NCBI RefSeq assembly: GCF_000953655.1
Contig: NZ_LN681225.1
Coordinates: 1,504,001 to 1,568,000, forward strand
Direction: 5' to 3'
Origin: Legionella hackeliae
GTDB taxonomy: Bacteria > Pseudomonadota > Gammaproteobacteria > Legionellales > Legionellaceae
DNA length: 64,000 nt
Notes under the pieces: model-generated
Told to the model about the DNA's origin: nothing
What the model saw: only the letters and a program-made list of their open reading frames with translations
Database searches by the model: none
Part shown: piece after piece, positions 27,921 to 36,664 of the stretch
Layout of the letters: the number at the start of each line of letters is the position of its first letter
Position numbering within the stretch: the stretch's first letter is position 1
Translations under genes and position numbers: made by a program

Positions 27921-28793
27921 ATGTTTAAAAAACCTATGCTGTATTTAGCATTAGGATGTTTAATCGCGAACTTGGCATTTTCCCAGGAGCGTGAAATTGC
28001 CATTACTATTGATGACTTACCCTTTGTAGGATCCAGTAACAATAACCCCGCTAAATTACAGCGGGAAAAGGATCGCTTTTTAAAGATATTACAAACATTA
28101 ATTGATAAAAATGTCCCTGCAACAGGCTTTGTTATTGCTGGTTCAATTGAAAAAGGGCAATGGGAGCTTTTAGAACAATTTCGTCAAGCTGGTTTTATTT
28201 TAGGAAACCATACTTATTCACACAAGAGTTTAAACAGTGTCACTGCTGAAAAGTATATTGATGATGTTGATAGGGCGGATAAAGTTTTGACGCCCCTATT
28301 TCCTGATCATAAATATTTTCGGTATCCCTATTTAGCGGAAAGCTCTGGTGAGAAAAAACAAGCGGTGTATGATTATTTGGCTGCGCATAATTACATCATT
28401 GCTCCCGTTACTGTAGATAGTAAGGACTTCGTATTTAATCAACAACTTTTTGCTATCGCTTATCGTGCACGAGAAAAGAATTTGCCTCAGCTTAAAAAGA
28501 GATATCTAGCGTTTATTTGGAATCAAACATTAAAAGCAGAAAATAAAGCAGCCAAGCTCTATCCCGGTAAACCTGTAAAACAAATATTGCTAATTCACGC
28601 TAATTTGATTAATAGCCATTTTTTAGGGGATATTATCGATCTCTACAGACAAAATGGTTATAAAATTATTAGTCTGGAGGAAGCTTTAGCTTCTCCTGCT
28701 GGCTCTATTACTATTCCTGCCGGGGAACAAGAGCGTTATGAAATGATTTTTAGTGATAGCGTCCTTAGATCTCTCTTTAATCAAAAAAGCTAA
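27921..28793 (+). CDS. Polysaccharide deacetylase family protein, secreted
   Basis: 290 residues with a signal peptide (MLYLALGCLIANLAFS). The NodB-homology pattern is present: ITIDDLPF with the catalytic and metal Asp pair, NHTYSHKSLN with the two metal His, and FRYPYLAES. It would remove acetyl groups from peptidoglycan or another glycan in the periplasm or outside. The ATG at 27921 has GAGGGA eight bases upstream; an in-frame ATG five codons earlier lacks a ribosome-binding site. Convergent with mltA. Confidence 0.85.
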   Translation: MFKKPMLYLALGCLIANLAFSQEREIAITIDDLPFVGSSNNNPAKLQREKDRFLKILQTLIDKNVPATGFVIAGSIEKGQWELLEQFRQAGFILGNHTYSHKSLNSVTAEKYIDDVDRADKVLTPLFPDHKYFRYPYLAESSGEKKQAVYDYLAAHNYIIAPVTVDSKDFVFNQQLFAIAYRAREKNLPQLKKRYLAFIWNQTLKAENKAAKLYPGKPVKQILLIHANLINSHFLGDIIDLYRQNGYKIISLEEALASPAGSITIPAGEQERYEMIFSDSVLRSLFNQKS

Positions 28794-28800
28794 GGGGTGT

Positions 28801-28833
28801 GTAGTCCGTATAGATGCGAAGAATACGGACTAC
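28801..28833. terminator. Bidirectional stem-loop between convergent genes
   Basis: GTAGTCCGTAT (28801-28811) and ATACGGACTAC (28823-28833) form a perfect 11-bp stem with an 11-base loop. It is centred between the deacetylase and mltA stops. A strong U-tract is absent on both sides. Confidence 0.6.
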
Positions 28834-28848
28834 AGAGATTGTTACTCG

Positions 28849-30090
28849 TTAGGACTTTTTAGTTGTGCTGTCAGTCAGATTTAGAGTAGCAAATTCTTGC
28901 TTTAACCGTTCAACTGCATTTTGAGGCAATAAAAGCCAATAATGACCGCCATTTTTCATATGACCTGCAATATAGGTTGCTCTTTTGCCAGCTCCCCAAA
29001 ATACATCACCACGCACTAAGCCACGAATGGCACCACCCGTATCTTGAGCAATCATTAGCCGCTGGAAGGGCTTTTGATCGTCACTGTGTTTATCAGGTCT
29101 TGTCGTGGTTAACCACAATGGTGTTCCCATTGGAATCCACTTTAGATCAATTGCTAAAGAATAGCCTGGTGTTAACGCGACACCTTGGGTGCCATAGGCT
29201 GCATTTCGTGAAAGAGGCTCAAAAAATACAAAGGATTTATTTTGATTGAGAACTTTGTTCATTTCTTTGGGATGGGCCATTAAATAGCGTTTAATAGCTT
29301 GCATTGACGCATTATGCTTGGTCATTACTCCTTTATCGATCAATATCTTGGCAATGGCGGTGTAAGGTGCGCCATTTTGGGCTGCATAACCAAGATATAT
29401 CTGCTCCCCATCGGGAAGTTCCACAGTCCCCGAGCCCTGAATCTCTAAGAAGACACGATCAATTGGATTATCAATCCAAACTAATACTTTTGCTTTTTTC
29501 TTAATAAGGCCTTTATTAATCTCGGCACGTGTGTAATAGGGTACAATTTTATGTCCTGCAACACGTCCAACCAATTTTCGATGCTTAAGCATTGGATCGA
29601 ATTGGCTAAGATCGATTGTGACTAAATCAGAAGGGACACCATAAATGGGTATATTGTATTTTTTGGTTTTAGTTTTGCTACCATGCAACGAGGGCATATA
29701 ATACCCTGTGAACAACCCTTGGACAGATTGATTGTTATAAAATTCAACAGGACTAAACCAACGTTGAAAGAACTCTTTAGCGCTTTGATTAGTAATTGGT
29801 GTAATTGAAAGGGCTGCTCGACAAGCCGGTTGCCAATCTTTTGCCTTAAGGTCTAGATGATGGCTGCCAACAGATTTTTCAGGATCTTGCTTTAAAAATG
29901 CTTTACAAGAAGCCTGAAATGTCTGCAATGATTTCTTCAAATCAGCCTTGTGCCAACCTGGAAGTTGTTCAAAAGATCCTTGTCGTAATGCTAAAGGTAA
30001 TGGCTTGGGCTGAGGCCAAAATCGCCACACAATGAAACTGGTTGCAAGGACAAAGAGCGCGAATATTAAATAAGGTAATTTTCTTTTCAT
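28849..30090 (-). CDS. mltA: Membrane-bound lytic murein transglycosylase A
   Basis: Cleaves the MurNAc-GlcNAc bond of peptidoglycan with formation of a 1,6-anhydro end. 413 residues, a little longer than E. coli MltA. The N-terminus (KLPYLIFALFVLATSFIVWRF) is a membrane anchor without a lipobox Cys, so it is anchored by a helix and not by lipid. Domain marks: GLFTGYYMPSLHG, VWIDNPIDRVFLEIQGSG, and the 3D region MIAQDTGGAIRGLVRGDVFWG with the catalytic Asp. The ATG at 30090 is preferred over a TTG ten codons earlier. Confidence 0.92.
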   Translation of the reverse strand: MKRKLPYLIFALFVLATSFIVWRFWPQPKPLPLALRQGSFEQLPGWHKADLKKSLQTFQASCKAFLKQDPEKSVGSHHLDLKAKDWQPACRAALSITPITNQSAKEFFQRWFSPVEFYNNQSVQGLFTGYYMPSLHGSKTKTKKYNIPIYGVPSDLVTIDLSQFDPMLKHRKLVGRVAGHKIVPYYTRAEINKGLIKKKAKVLVWIDNPIDRVFLEIQGSGTVELPDGEQIYLGYAAQNGAPYTAIAKILIDKGVMTKHNASMQAIKRYLMAHPKEMNKVLNQNKSFVFFEPLSRNAAYGTQGVALTPGYSLAIDLKWIPMGTPLWLTTTRPDKHSDDQKPFQRLMIAQDTGGAIRGLVRGDVFWGAGKRATYIAGHMKNGGHYWLLLPQNAVERLKQEFATLNLTDSTTKKS

Positions 30091-30186
30091 TGGGCAAATT
30101 TTACACGAAAAGGACTTCAATGCAAACCCACCGAAAGACGCATTAGGCTCGCTCTGACCTTTTCTAAAAGTCTAATTTGCTAGAAA

Positions 30187-30206
30187 ATTAATAATTTTTT
30201 AATGGT
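30187..30206 (+). promoter_or_regulatory. Possible PmrA box upstream of the SH2 gene
   Basis: aTTAATAAT, two bases, then TTTAATGGT: two TTAA half-sites with an 11-base period, the layout described for the Legionella PmrA element (cTTAATatT repeated). In an AT-rich genome such matches occur by chance, and the box lies farther than usual from the best -10. Confidence 0.3.
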
Positions 30207-30243
30207 AAGGGGCAAAATAAAAAAAGGTATTCTGTACAAAATA

Positions 30244-30273
30244 TTGACATGAAGGCGAGCGAAATAGTACTAT
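30244..30273 (+). promoter_or_regulatory. Sigma-70 type promoter of the SH2 gene
   Basis: TTGACA at 30244-30249 (6/6) and TACTAT at 30268-30273 (4/6) with an 18-base spacer. It overlaps the first ATG of the frame at 30249, so the transcript would begin near 30280 and the first usable start would be the ATG at 30312. Confidence 0.55.
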
Positions 30274-30311
30274 TTAAGAACATTGTGTCACTATGTTTGG
30301 TAAATATTATC

Positions 30312-31364
30312 ATGTCCTCGGGAATCATTATCAGTACCCAAAGTCCTCTACCAAATCCCCAAAGTTTTCCATGTACTGGAGGTACAGCGTACGCTTTAAA
30401 TAAAGCTACCAATCTACCAATCTTTAAAATGCACCGAAATGCTCAGGTACATAATGAAATAGAGCGGGCGCAATTTGGGGCAATTGCCAATAATTCTATA
30501 ATTTATATTACAGGACATGGTGATGAAACAGCTGATAGTCTTGGAGGACAATATTTAGCGGCCAATAGTATTCGTGCTCAACATATAAACTGGAAAATTG
30601 AGAGTTATGCAGACTTAATTTGCTCCAATGCCAACTTAAAAGAAGGGGATCACATAACTATCGTTCTCTGGGCATGTTTTGGTGGGGCTGGTTCGGAAGA
30701 AAGTACTGCTGCTCAACTGGGTAGACACTTGAAAGCAAGAAATATTAACTCAACAATTATTAGTTCAACAGCTCCTCTTGAACGTTTTGATGGGAAATAC
30801 TCGCGAGTGGAAAAGGAAGGTGATTGTTTAAAGTTTAGAACACCTACAAGAGCAATACGGGTTTTTAAATTTTCAGAGAAACCAGGTTTTGAAGAATGGC
30901 ATACCAACCAAGATATTTATTTTGACGAAAAAGGATGTACACTTTCTCTTCTGACAAAAGAAGACGCGGTCAAAGAAGCGCAAACATCGCGCGATCTATT
31001 GCATGACGTCGACAGAGCGCTTAAGAACTCTCCTTACTACAGAGATAGTTTTGGTAGGGATAAAACTCCTGAAGATTATTTAAGAGAGCATGGAGAAACG
31101 TTTCTTTTGCGAAAAAGTAACACACCCTATCCTGGTTATTTTACTTTTTCAGTTACCTACAAGGGTAGTGATAATAAATATTATAATACCAGGTATGTCA
31201 TTGACGGGAAGGGAAATGTTTTTGGGGTGGATGCGAAGACACTAGAGTTAATACCTAAGTCAATTGAACAAGGTGAAAATTGGTTATCGTCAATAACAAA
31301 ATATTATCAGAATATAACTCATAGCAAGGAAATACCGAGACAACCTCAGAGTCTAAAGAAGTAA
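30312..31364 (+). CDS. Clan-CD peptidase-like plus SH2-like protein, candidate effector (5' part of a frameshifted gene)
   Basis: From ATG 30312 the product is ~350 residues. The N-terminal ~180 show a clan-CD cysteine peptidase pattern: a hydrophobic strand ending in YITGHGDE (candidate His, ~residue 69) and another ending in IVLWACFGGAG (candidate Cys, ~122). Residues ~240-305 read as an SH2 domain: PYYRDSFGRDKTPEDYL, ETFLLRKSNTPYPGYFTFSV with the pTyr-binding Arg of FLLR, and TRYVIDGKGNVF. SH2 domains are a known feature of Legionella effectors. The frame ends EIPRQPQSLKK, but the -1 frame continues into a second SH2. The longest frame starts at ATG 30249 but overlaps the promoter. Confidence 0.7.
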   Translation: MSSGIIISTQSPLPNPQSFPCTGGTAYALNKATNLPIFKMHRNAQVHNEIERAQFGAIANNSIIYITGHGDETADSLGGQYLAANSIRAQHINWKIESYADLICSNANLKEGDHITIVLWACFGGAGSEESTAAQLGRHLKARNINSTIISSTAPLERFDGKYSRVEKEGDCLKFRTPTRAIRVFKFSEKPGFEEWHTNQDIYFDEKGCTLSLLTKEDAVKEAQTSRDLLHDVDRALKNSPYYRDSFGRDKTPEDYLREHGETFLLRKSNTPYPGYFTFSVTYKGSDNKYYNTRYVIDGKGNVFGVDAKTLELIPKSIEQGENWLSSITKYYQNITHSKEIPRQPQSLKK

Positions 31365-32125
31365 ATGGCAAAAATAAGAACAGCTCCGACAAATTTATAA
31401 GCAATGCAATACAACAATTTCGTAAATCTTCACTGTTTAGAGATGAATTCAACGGTTTATCGCCTGAGGAATATCTTGAAATGCGGGGTGGACGTTTTCT
31501 TTTTCGTTTCAGTTCTGTTTCAAAAGAAGGTTATTTTGTTTTCTGTGTGACCTATCGTGGAACAGATGGAGAAGTGGGTAGTGCAAGACATGCTATTGAT
31601 AAACAAGGAAATCTTTATGCAGTAGATGTAGATACCTCTGCTGTAACTCCAATGCCAGTTAAAACTAATGAAAACTGGCTAACATCAATCACCAATTATT
31701 ATCACAAGAATACTAAAGATTCTAACGACGTCCTGAAAGATGCATTAATCTCTAAAATTGATGATTATCTAAAGTGGCGAGAAAATAAAGATACACCTGA
31801 AGATCGAGGATATACTCTAGGTCTTTTCACCAGACTGCGTCATTTGAGTAACTTTGGTAAGAAACGTGCAGAATCTCTCAAAATGAGACTTCAGGGCGCT
31901 TCATCTGAGCAGGTAATAGGAATACTCAAAGAACACTTCGAGGAAAATTCACGCCTGAATAACCATTCACTGGATACCTATTTATTGGAAGCTATCCAGA
32001 AGCATAAGCATGTTTTGAACATAACAGAGAACTTTAATCTTGGTGATAAAAATGACCGAGCTGCACTTCGCGAGAAAATTGAAAAGTATGAAGAAAAATC
32101 TTCCGGCCCGTTCGCCAGTCTGTAA
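31325..32125 (+). pseudogene. Second SH2-like domain and helical C-terminal module (-1 frame continuation of the preceding gene)
   Basis: This frame is open from 31325, overlapping the end of the previous frame by 40 bases. It encodes a linker, then a complete second SH2-like domain: SSLFRDEFNGLSPEEYLEM, GRFLFRFSSVSKEGYFVFCV (pTyr Arg of FLFR) and SARHAIDKQGNLYAVD. Then comes a ~110-residue helical module (RLRHLSNFGKKRAESLKMRL and NNHSLDTYLLEAI) of the kind seen at the C-termini of several Legionella effectors. The first internal ATG (31481) lies inside the SH2 domain and has no Shine-Dalgarno, so it is unlikely to be a real start. The two frames were one gene; a -1 shift anywhere in 31325-31361 restores it. 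Confidence 0.7.
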
Positions 32126-32152
32126 TGGCTTTATTTAGATTGGATAATTCTA

Positions 32153-32428
32153 TTAGCTATATTCATGCGCTAATGCAATCTGTAATCCAGCGGCTGTAAG
32201 AGATAAAAAATTATAACCTGGATCAGCCGTTGTCCGTTCCAGCCATTCATTAGCGATGCAGATATCAGTCAGGCGATGAACGTCTTCCATGGTAACGTTG
32301 CTGCCATATTTTTCTGCAAGAATGGCAACTGCCGAATTATCCATACTTAAGAATAGTTGGTCGCGGCTTTTCCCCTGATTTCTCATTGCATTGTAAAAGA
32401 GCATCAGAATATCCAATTCATTCATCAT
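32153..32428 (-). CDS. Small winged-helix-like protein, 91 aa
   Basis: Not firmly recognised. MMNELDILMLFYNAMRN opens a helical protein that ends with a helix-turn-helix-like stretch, VHRLTDICIANEWLERT and FLSLTAAGLQIALA, in the manner of small winged-helix proteins. Soluble and cytoplasmic. It may be a transcription factor or an adaptor. It lies 40 bases downstream of the RND pump gene, same strand. Confidence 0.55.
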   Translation of the reverse strand: MMNELDILMLFYNAMRNQGKSRDQLFLSMDNSAVAILAEKYGSNVTMEDVHRLTDICIANEWLERTTADPGYNFLSLTAAGLQIALAHEYS

Positions 32429-32468
32429 AATCCTTCTTAACCTTAGGAGACCTCGTTTAAAATATAGC

Positions 32469-35400
32469 TCAAGATGAGGTCAAATTTGCTTTAATTGATT
32501 TAACAATATAATAAATTGTTGGCAGAATAAAAAGAGTCAATAACGTACCTAAACTTAAACCGCCTAGAAGAACAAATCCAATCGCATGACGAGACTCAGC
32601 GCCAGCTGCATTAGTTAAAATTAATGGAAAAACACCAAAAAGCATGGCTCCAGTGGTCATTAAGATAGGGCGAAGACGTAAAACGGCTGCTTTTTGAATA
32701 GCCTCTAATAAAGGGAATCCCTTTTTGCATAACTGGTTAGCAAATTCAACAATCAAAATTCCATGTTTACTGATTAAACCTATCAAAGTGATTAATCCTA
32801 CCTGAGTGTAGATATTAAATGATTGTTTAAATAGATAGGTAAACAATAACGCGCCGCAACTGGCCAGAGGTACCGTAAACATAATAATTAGAGGGTCAAT
32901 AAAATTCTCAAATTGAATGGATAAAATAGCAAAAATAAAAAGTAGTGACAAAACAAACAAAATTAGCATTGTATTTGAGGATTGAGAATAGGCTTTAGCA
33001 GAGCCTTCCCAAGTTGTCTTATAATGTTTTGGAAGTTCGCTTTTTGCAAGCGCAATCAGTTTTTCCATACCTTTTTTAATAGAATCATTGGGCAACAAAT
33101 TAACATGCAATGTGGTTGATCGCATTTGATTGTGATGATCAAGTGTAGGGGGCTGCGCTTTGGGCTTCATCGTTGTTAAAGCACCCAAGGAAACGTGTTG
33201 TCCTGATGGAGTTGTCAGATACAACTCATTTAAAGTCCATGGGGAGTTATTACCTTTAATGGTTAAATTGTAACTCACACCGTCTTTTTGAAAAGTAAGT
33301 GATTTATCACCGCTAAAAAAGACTTCTACTGTTTTGGCAACCTGTTTGGCGGAAAGACCCAGTTGAGAAAGCGCATTATTATCAATCTTAATGCTATAGC
33401 CCATTGAATCTAGCCGTAAATCATATCGGGCAGGCCCAAAATTTTTGCTTTGATCAATGGCTGCTTTGAATTGTTCAACCTCATTGAGTAGCTGACGAAA
33501 ATTATCAGCTGTTGAAATTACAAGAGTTAACTCTGAACCACTTCCTGCATCATCAATTCCAGGTAAAGCAGTATCCCAACTCCACGCATAAGCATCCATG
33601 GAGGGAAAATTATTCAACTGAGGCTGTAAATTGTTGACTAATTCTGTTGCAGAGTGTTTTCTTTGGGTATGAGGTTTTAAGGGTAACACGACGCTAGCCC
33701 CCCAGTCACCAATGAATGTGAGTTGATTACTAATTTCTGAAATAGTTTTTACTGTATTTTCAATGGGTGAAATCTTTTTGTCCATCATTTGAACATTTTC
33801 GCCTGCTAATAAAGGCGTGTATACACCAATTAAACCTCTATCCTCCTTGGGAGCTGTTTCTCTGGGTAACAAACTGTAAAAGATGAGACTACAACCAAGA
33901 AAGCTAAGGACAGCAACAAAAATCAGTTTCTTTCGATTGATACTTCGGTTTAGGATTTGTGCATATTTGTGTTCTATTGTATGCAAAAAACGATCGAATG
34001 CGGGCCACAATTGCTTATTATTTCTATTTAAAAATTGGGCACACATTAAGGGGGAGAGTGTTAAAGAAACAATTCCGGAAATAACAACACTGCCGGCTAA
34101 TGCTACTGCAAATTCAATAAATAGTTGTCCAAGCATGCCTGGAATAAAGGCAACAGGCGCATAGACACTTGCCAGAGTTAATGTCATGGCGACGATAGCA
34201 AAACCTATCTCTCTTGAGCCTTTCATTGCAGCATCAAAAGGGGATAAGCCATTTTCAATATGGCGCCAAATGTTTTCTAAAACAATAATCGCATCATCAA
34301 CAACCAAACCGACCGCAAGAACCATTGCCAAAAGTGTCATAAGGTTGATTGAAAAACCGAATAATTTTAGAAAAATTAATGAACCTAACAGAGAAATAGG
34401 GATAGTAATAAGAGGGATAAATGTTGCTCGTGCGTTCCTTAAAAAAATAAAAACAATAATAAGTACCAAAAGGATTGCTTCAATGATTGATGATTGAATA
34501 TTCTTCAATGAAGCATTAATGAAGTCGGATTGATCAATAATAATATTTATTTTTATATCATCAGGTAAATTCTGTTTTAATGAATTAAGTTCTTGGCGAA
34601 CTAATTTAGATACCTCAAGTGGGTTTGCATCATCTGCTCGATTAATTGCCAATGCAAGTCCGCTATGCCCATTTACTCTGACTCGCATGCGATCTTTGTC
34701 TGTTGATAGTTTTATATCAGCAATTGATTTAAGAAAAATGGGATGATGATTATTGGCTTTTATGAGTAAATTCTCATAGTCTTTAACCGTTTTTAATTCA
34801 AAATTTAAAGTACTCGGAATTTTATTTTGAAAATTGCCTGCAGGCAGTGAAACACGACTTCTGGCAATTGCATCAAATACATCATCCACATTAATACCAA
34901 ATGAAAATAGTTTTTTGGGATCAAGATTAATGGCATAAGTATAGGGTTGTCCCCACACGTCGACAGAGGATACCCCATTTAAACTACGAAACGTGTTTTT
35001 TAAATTGAGATTGGCAAAATGTGTTAACTCGCCGAAATCCAGAGAGGAGGATTCAAGAGAAAGTCCAATGAAAGGTAAACCACTCGATTTTTTTTGCCGC
35101 TCAATTGCAGGGGTTTTAACCTCCAAGGGTAGTAAGGGTTTTGCTAAAGCGACTGCATCTTGAGTGGCACTTAGTGCTCTGTCCATCGACGTTCCTGAGC
35201 GAAAGGATAAAGTGATATAGGATGAGCCTGAGCTGGATTGAGAGGTAATAGTCTCAAGCCCTTCAACACCTGCTAATCGCTCTTCTAAAATAGTTGTGAC
35301 GTCCGATTCCACAAGCTCTGAGCTTGCATTTGGATAAGAGGTTGAAACTGTAATTGTGGGAAAACTAATATTTGGATACTCACGAATAGGCAGGGAATAG

Positions 35401-35486
35401 AGACACATCAAGCCTACCAAAATAAGCAGTGCATTAAGTACAATTGCTATAACAGGATGTTTAATAAAATAATTAGGCAATTTCAT
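32469..35486 (-). CDS. RND efflux transporter, HAE-1 family
   Basis: Proton-driven inner-membrane pump of a tripartite efflux complex. 1005 residues, with the twofold AcrB-like layout: TM1 (VIAIVLNALLILVGLMCLYSLPIREYPNISFPT), porter domain, TM2-6 with the proton-relay motif AVGLVVDDAIIVLENIWRH, second porter half, and TM8-12. REYPNISFPTITV is typical of multidrug pumps. It begins three bases after the adaptor's stop, so the two are co-translated. No outer-membrane factor is nearby; a TolC encoded elsewhere must complete the complex. Confidence 0.92.
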   Translation of the reverse strand: MKLPNYFIKHPVIAIVLNALLILVGLMCLYSLPIREYPNISFPTITVSTSYPNASSELVESDVTTILEERLAGVEGLETITSQSSSGSSYITLSFRSGTSMDRALSATQDAVALAKPLLPLEVKTPAIERQKKSSGLPFIGLSLESSSLDFGELTHFANLNLKNTFRSLNGVSSVDVWGQPYTYAINLDPKKLFSFGINVDDVFDAIARSRVSLPAGNFQNKIPSTLNFELKTVKDYENLLIKANNHHPIFLKSIADIKLSTDKDRMRVRVNGHSGLALAINRADDANPLEVSKLVRQELNSLKQNLPDDIKINIIIDQSDFINASLKNIQSSIIEAILLVLIIVFIFLRNARATFIPLITIPISLLGSLIFLKLFGFSINLMTLLAMVLAVGLVVDDAIIVLENIWRHIENGLSPFDAAMKGSREIGFAIVAMTLTLASVYAPVAFIPGMLGQLFIEFAVALAGSVVISGIVSLTLSPLMCAQFLNRNNKQLWPAFDRFLHTIEHKYAQILNRSINRKKLIFVAVLSFLGCSLIFYSLLPRETAPKEDRGLIGVYTPLLAGENVQMMDKKISPIENTVKTISEISNQLTFIGDWGASVVLPLKPHTQRKHSATELVNNLQPQLNNFPSMDAYAWSWDTALPGIDDAGSGSELTLVISTADNFRQLLNEVEQFKAAIDQSKNFGPARYDLRLDSMGYSIKIDNNALSQLGLSAKQVAKTVEVFFSGDKSLTFQKDGVSYNLTIKGNNSPWTLNELYLTTPSGQHVSLGALTTMKPKAQPPTLDHHNQMRSTTLHVNLLPNDSIKKGMEKLIALAKSELPKHYKTTWEGSAKAYSQSSNTMLILFVLSLLFIFAILSIQFENFIDPLIIMFTVPLASCGALLFTYLFKQSFNIYTQVGLITLIGLISKHGILIVEFANQLCKKGFPLLEAIQKAAVLRLRPILMTTGAMLFGVFPLILTNAAGAESRHAIGFVLLGGLSLGTLLTLFILPTIYYIVKSIKANLTSS

Positions 35487-35488
35487 AA

Positions 35489-36556
35489 TTAACTTGTAGC
35501 GACGGGGGTTGGTTTATAAATACCAACAGTCATTCCAGGGTATAAACGATCTTGTCCTTTGATGACGAGCATTTGTCCCGGTTTTAAACCCGAAGTGACT
35601 TCAATATTCGATTTATCCTGAAGCCCTGTATGTATAGGGAGTAATTCGATTTTATGATCCTTAACAATGTATACGAAACGTTTGCCATTTTTAAGGAAAA
35701 TAGCTTGATAGGGAATAACCATCACATTCTTCTTTTCATGCATAACCAGTTCGATATTCACACTTGCACCGATGACACAATCTTTGCAGCTAATGTCCAC
35801 ATCGGCAGGGCACATATGGCTATCTTCATCAATCATTTTCTGGATATGGGTTAGTTTGTATTGTTTGTGAAAAACCCGCACTTCCTGGCCTTCCTGGATT
35901 GCTTTTATATTTGTACAAGGAATATCGAAATCCACGGCTAAAGTAGAGGGATCATACAGGGTTACAATGGGATCGCCTGCGTTCACCTGTGTACCTTCTC
36001 GCTTTTTATAAGCGCCTATAATGCCATCAAAAGGTGCATAAAAACGCATAGTATCAAGCTCAATTTTGGTATTGGAAAGATTTTTTGATGCTTCAATCCA
36101 GGCTTGTTTTTTCTCTTCGACTTCTTTTGTACTCACGTAACCTGTTTTAAGCAGTGTCGATAGGCGTTCATACTGTGTTTTAGCGATATTCTCGGCTGTT
36201 TCAGAAAGTTGATGATTTTTTTCAAGGTCGGGATTGTCAATTTTGGCAATTAACATTCCTTTTTTAACGGGCTGGCCGGTGGCCACTAATGAATCGAGCA
36301 TACCATTGGCTTTGGCAATCAAAACTGTCGCGTGTTTGGGATGTATAGTTCCTATTAATTCTGTAGTTTGTTGAATATTTTTGAGGGCTATTTCTTCTAC
36401 TTCGACAATTTTGGGCGGTTCATTATTGATTTGACTCTTGGAACCCCAAAAAAATTTGTAAGCAAAAAGAAGAAGAGTACATGCAAAAATGAATATAAAT
36501 AGTTTAATAAACACAGATTTTCGTACAATCACACGAAAAATTGACTCGAAGTTCAC
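35489..36556 (-). CDS. RND efflux periplasmic adaptor subunit
   Basis: 355 residues with an N-terminal membrane helix (LFIFIFACTLLLFAYKFFW), lipoyl halves (IGTIHPKHATVLIAKANGML and RFYAPFDGIIGAYKKREGTQVNAGDPIVTLYDP), a short helical hairpin, a beta-barrel and a membrane-proximal domain (GQDRLYPGMTVGIY). Unusual: residues ~245-258 contain MCPADVDISCKDC, a three-cysteine cluster within the beta-barrel region that adaptors normally lack. Forms an operon with the pump gene (TAA to ATG distance 2 bases). Confidence 0.9.
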   Translation of the reverse strand: MNFESIFRVIVRKSVFIKLFIFIFACTLLLFAYKFFWGSKSQINNEPPKIVEVEEIALKNIQQTTELIGTIHPKHATVLIAKANGMLDSLVATGQPVKKGMLIAKIDNPDLEKNHQLSETAENIAKTQYERLSTLLKTGYVSTKEVEEKKQAWIEASKNLSNTKIELDTMRFYAPFDGIIGAYKKREGTQVNAGDPIVTLYDPSTLAVDFDIPCTNIKAIQEGQEVRVFHKQYKLTHIQKMIDEDSHMCPADVDISCKDCVIGASVNIELVMHEKKNVMVIPYQAIFLKNGKRFVYIVKDHKIELLPIHTGLQDKSNIEVTSGLKPGQMLVIKGQDRLYPGMTVGIYKPTPVATS

Positions 36557-36664
36557 GAGACCCTCTCTTTAGGATTCTAATAGATTAAACAAATAATCTT
36601 AATTTCAGCATGAAACTTTATCATATGGATGAAAAAAAACTAGTCAATTATTGAGTGGCAGTCA

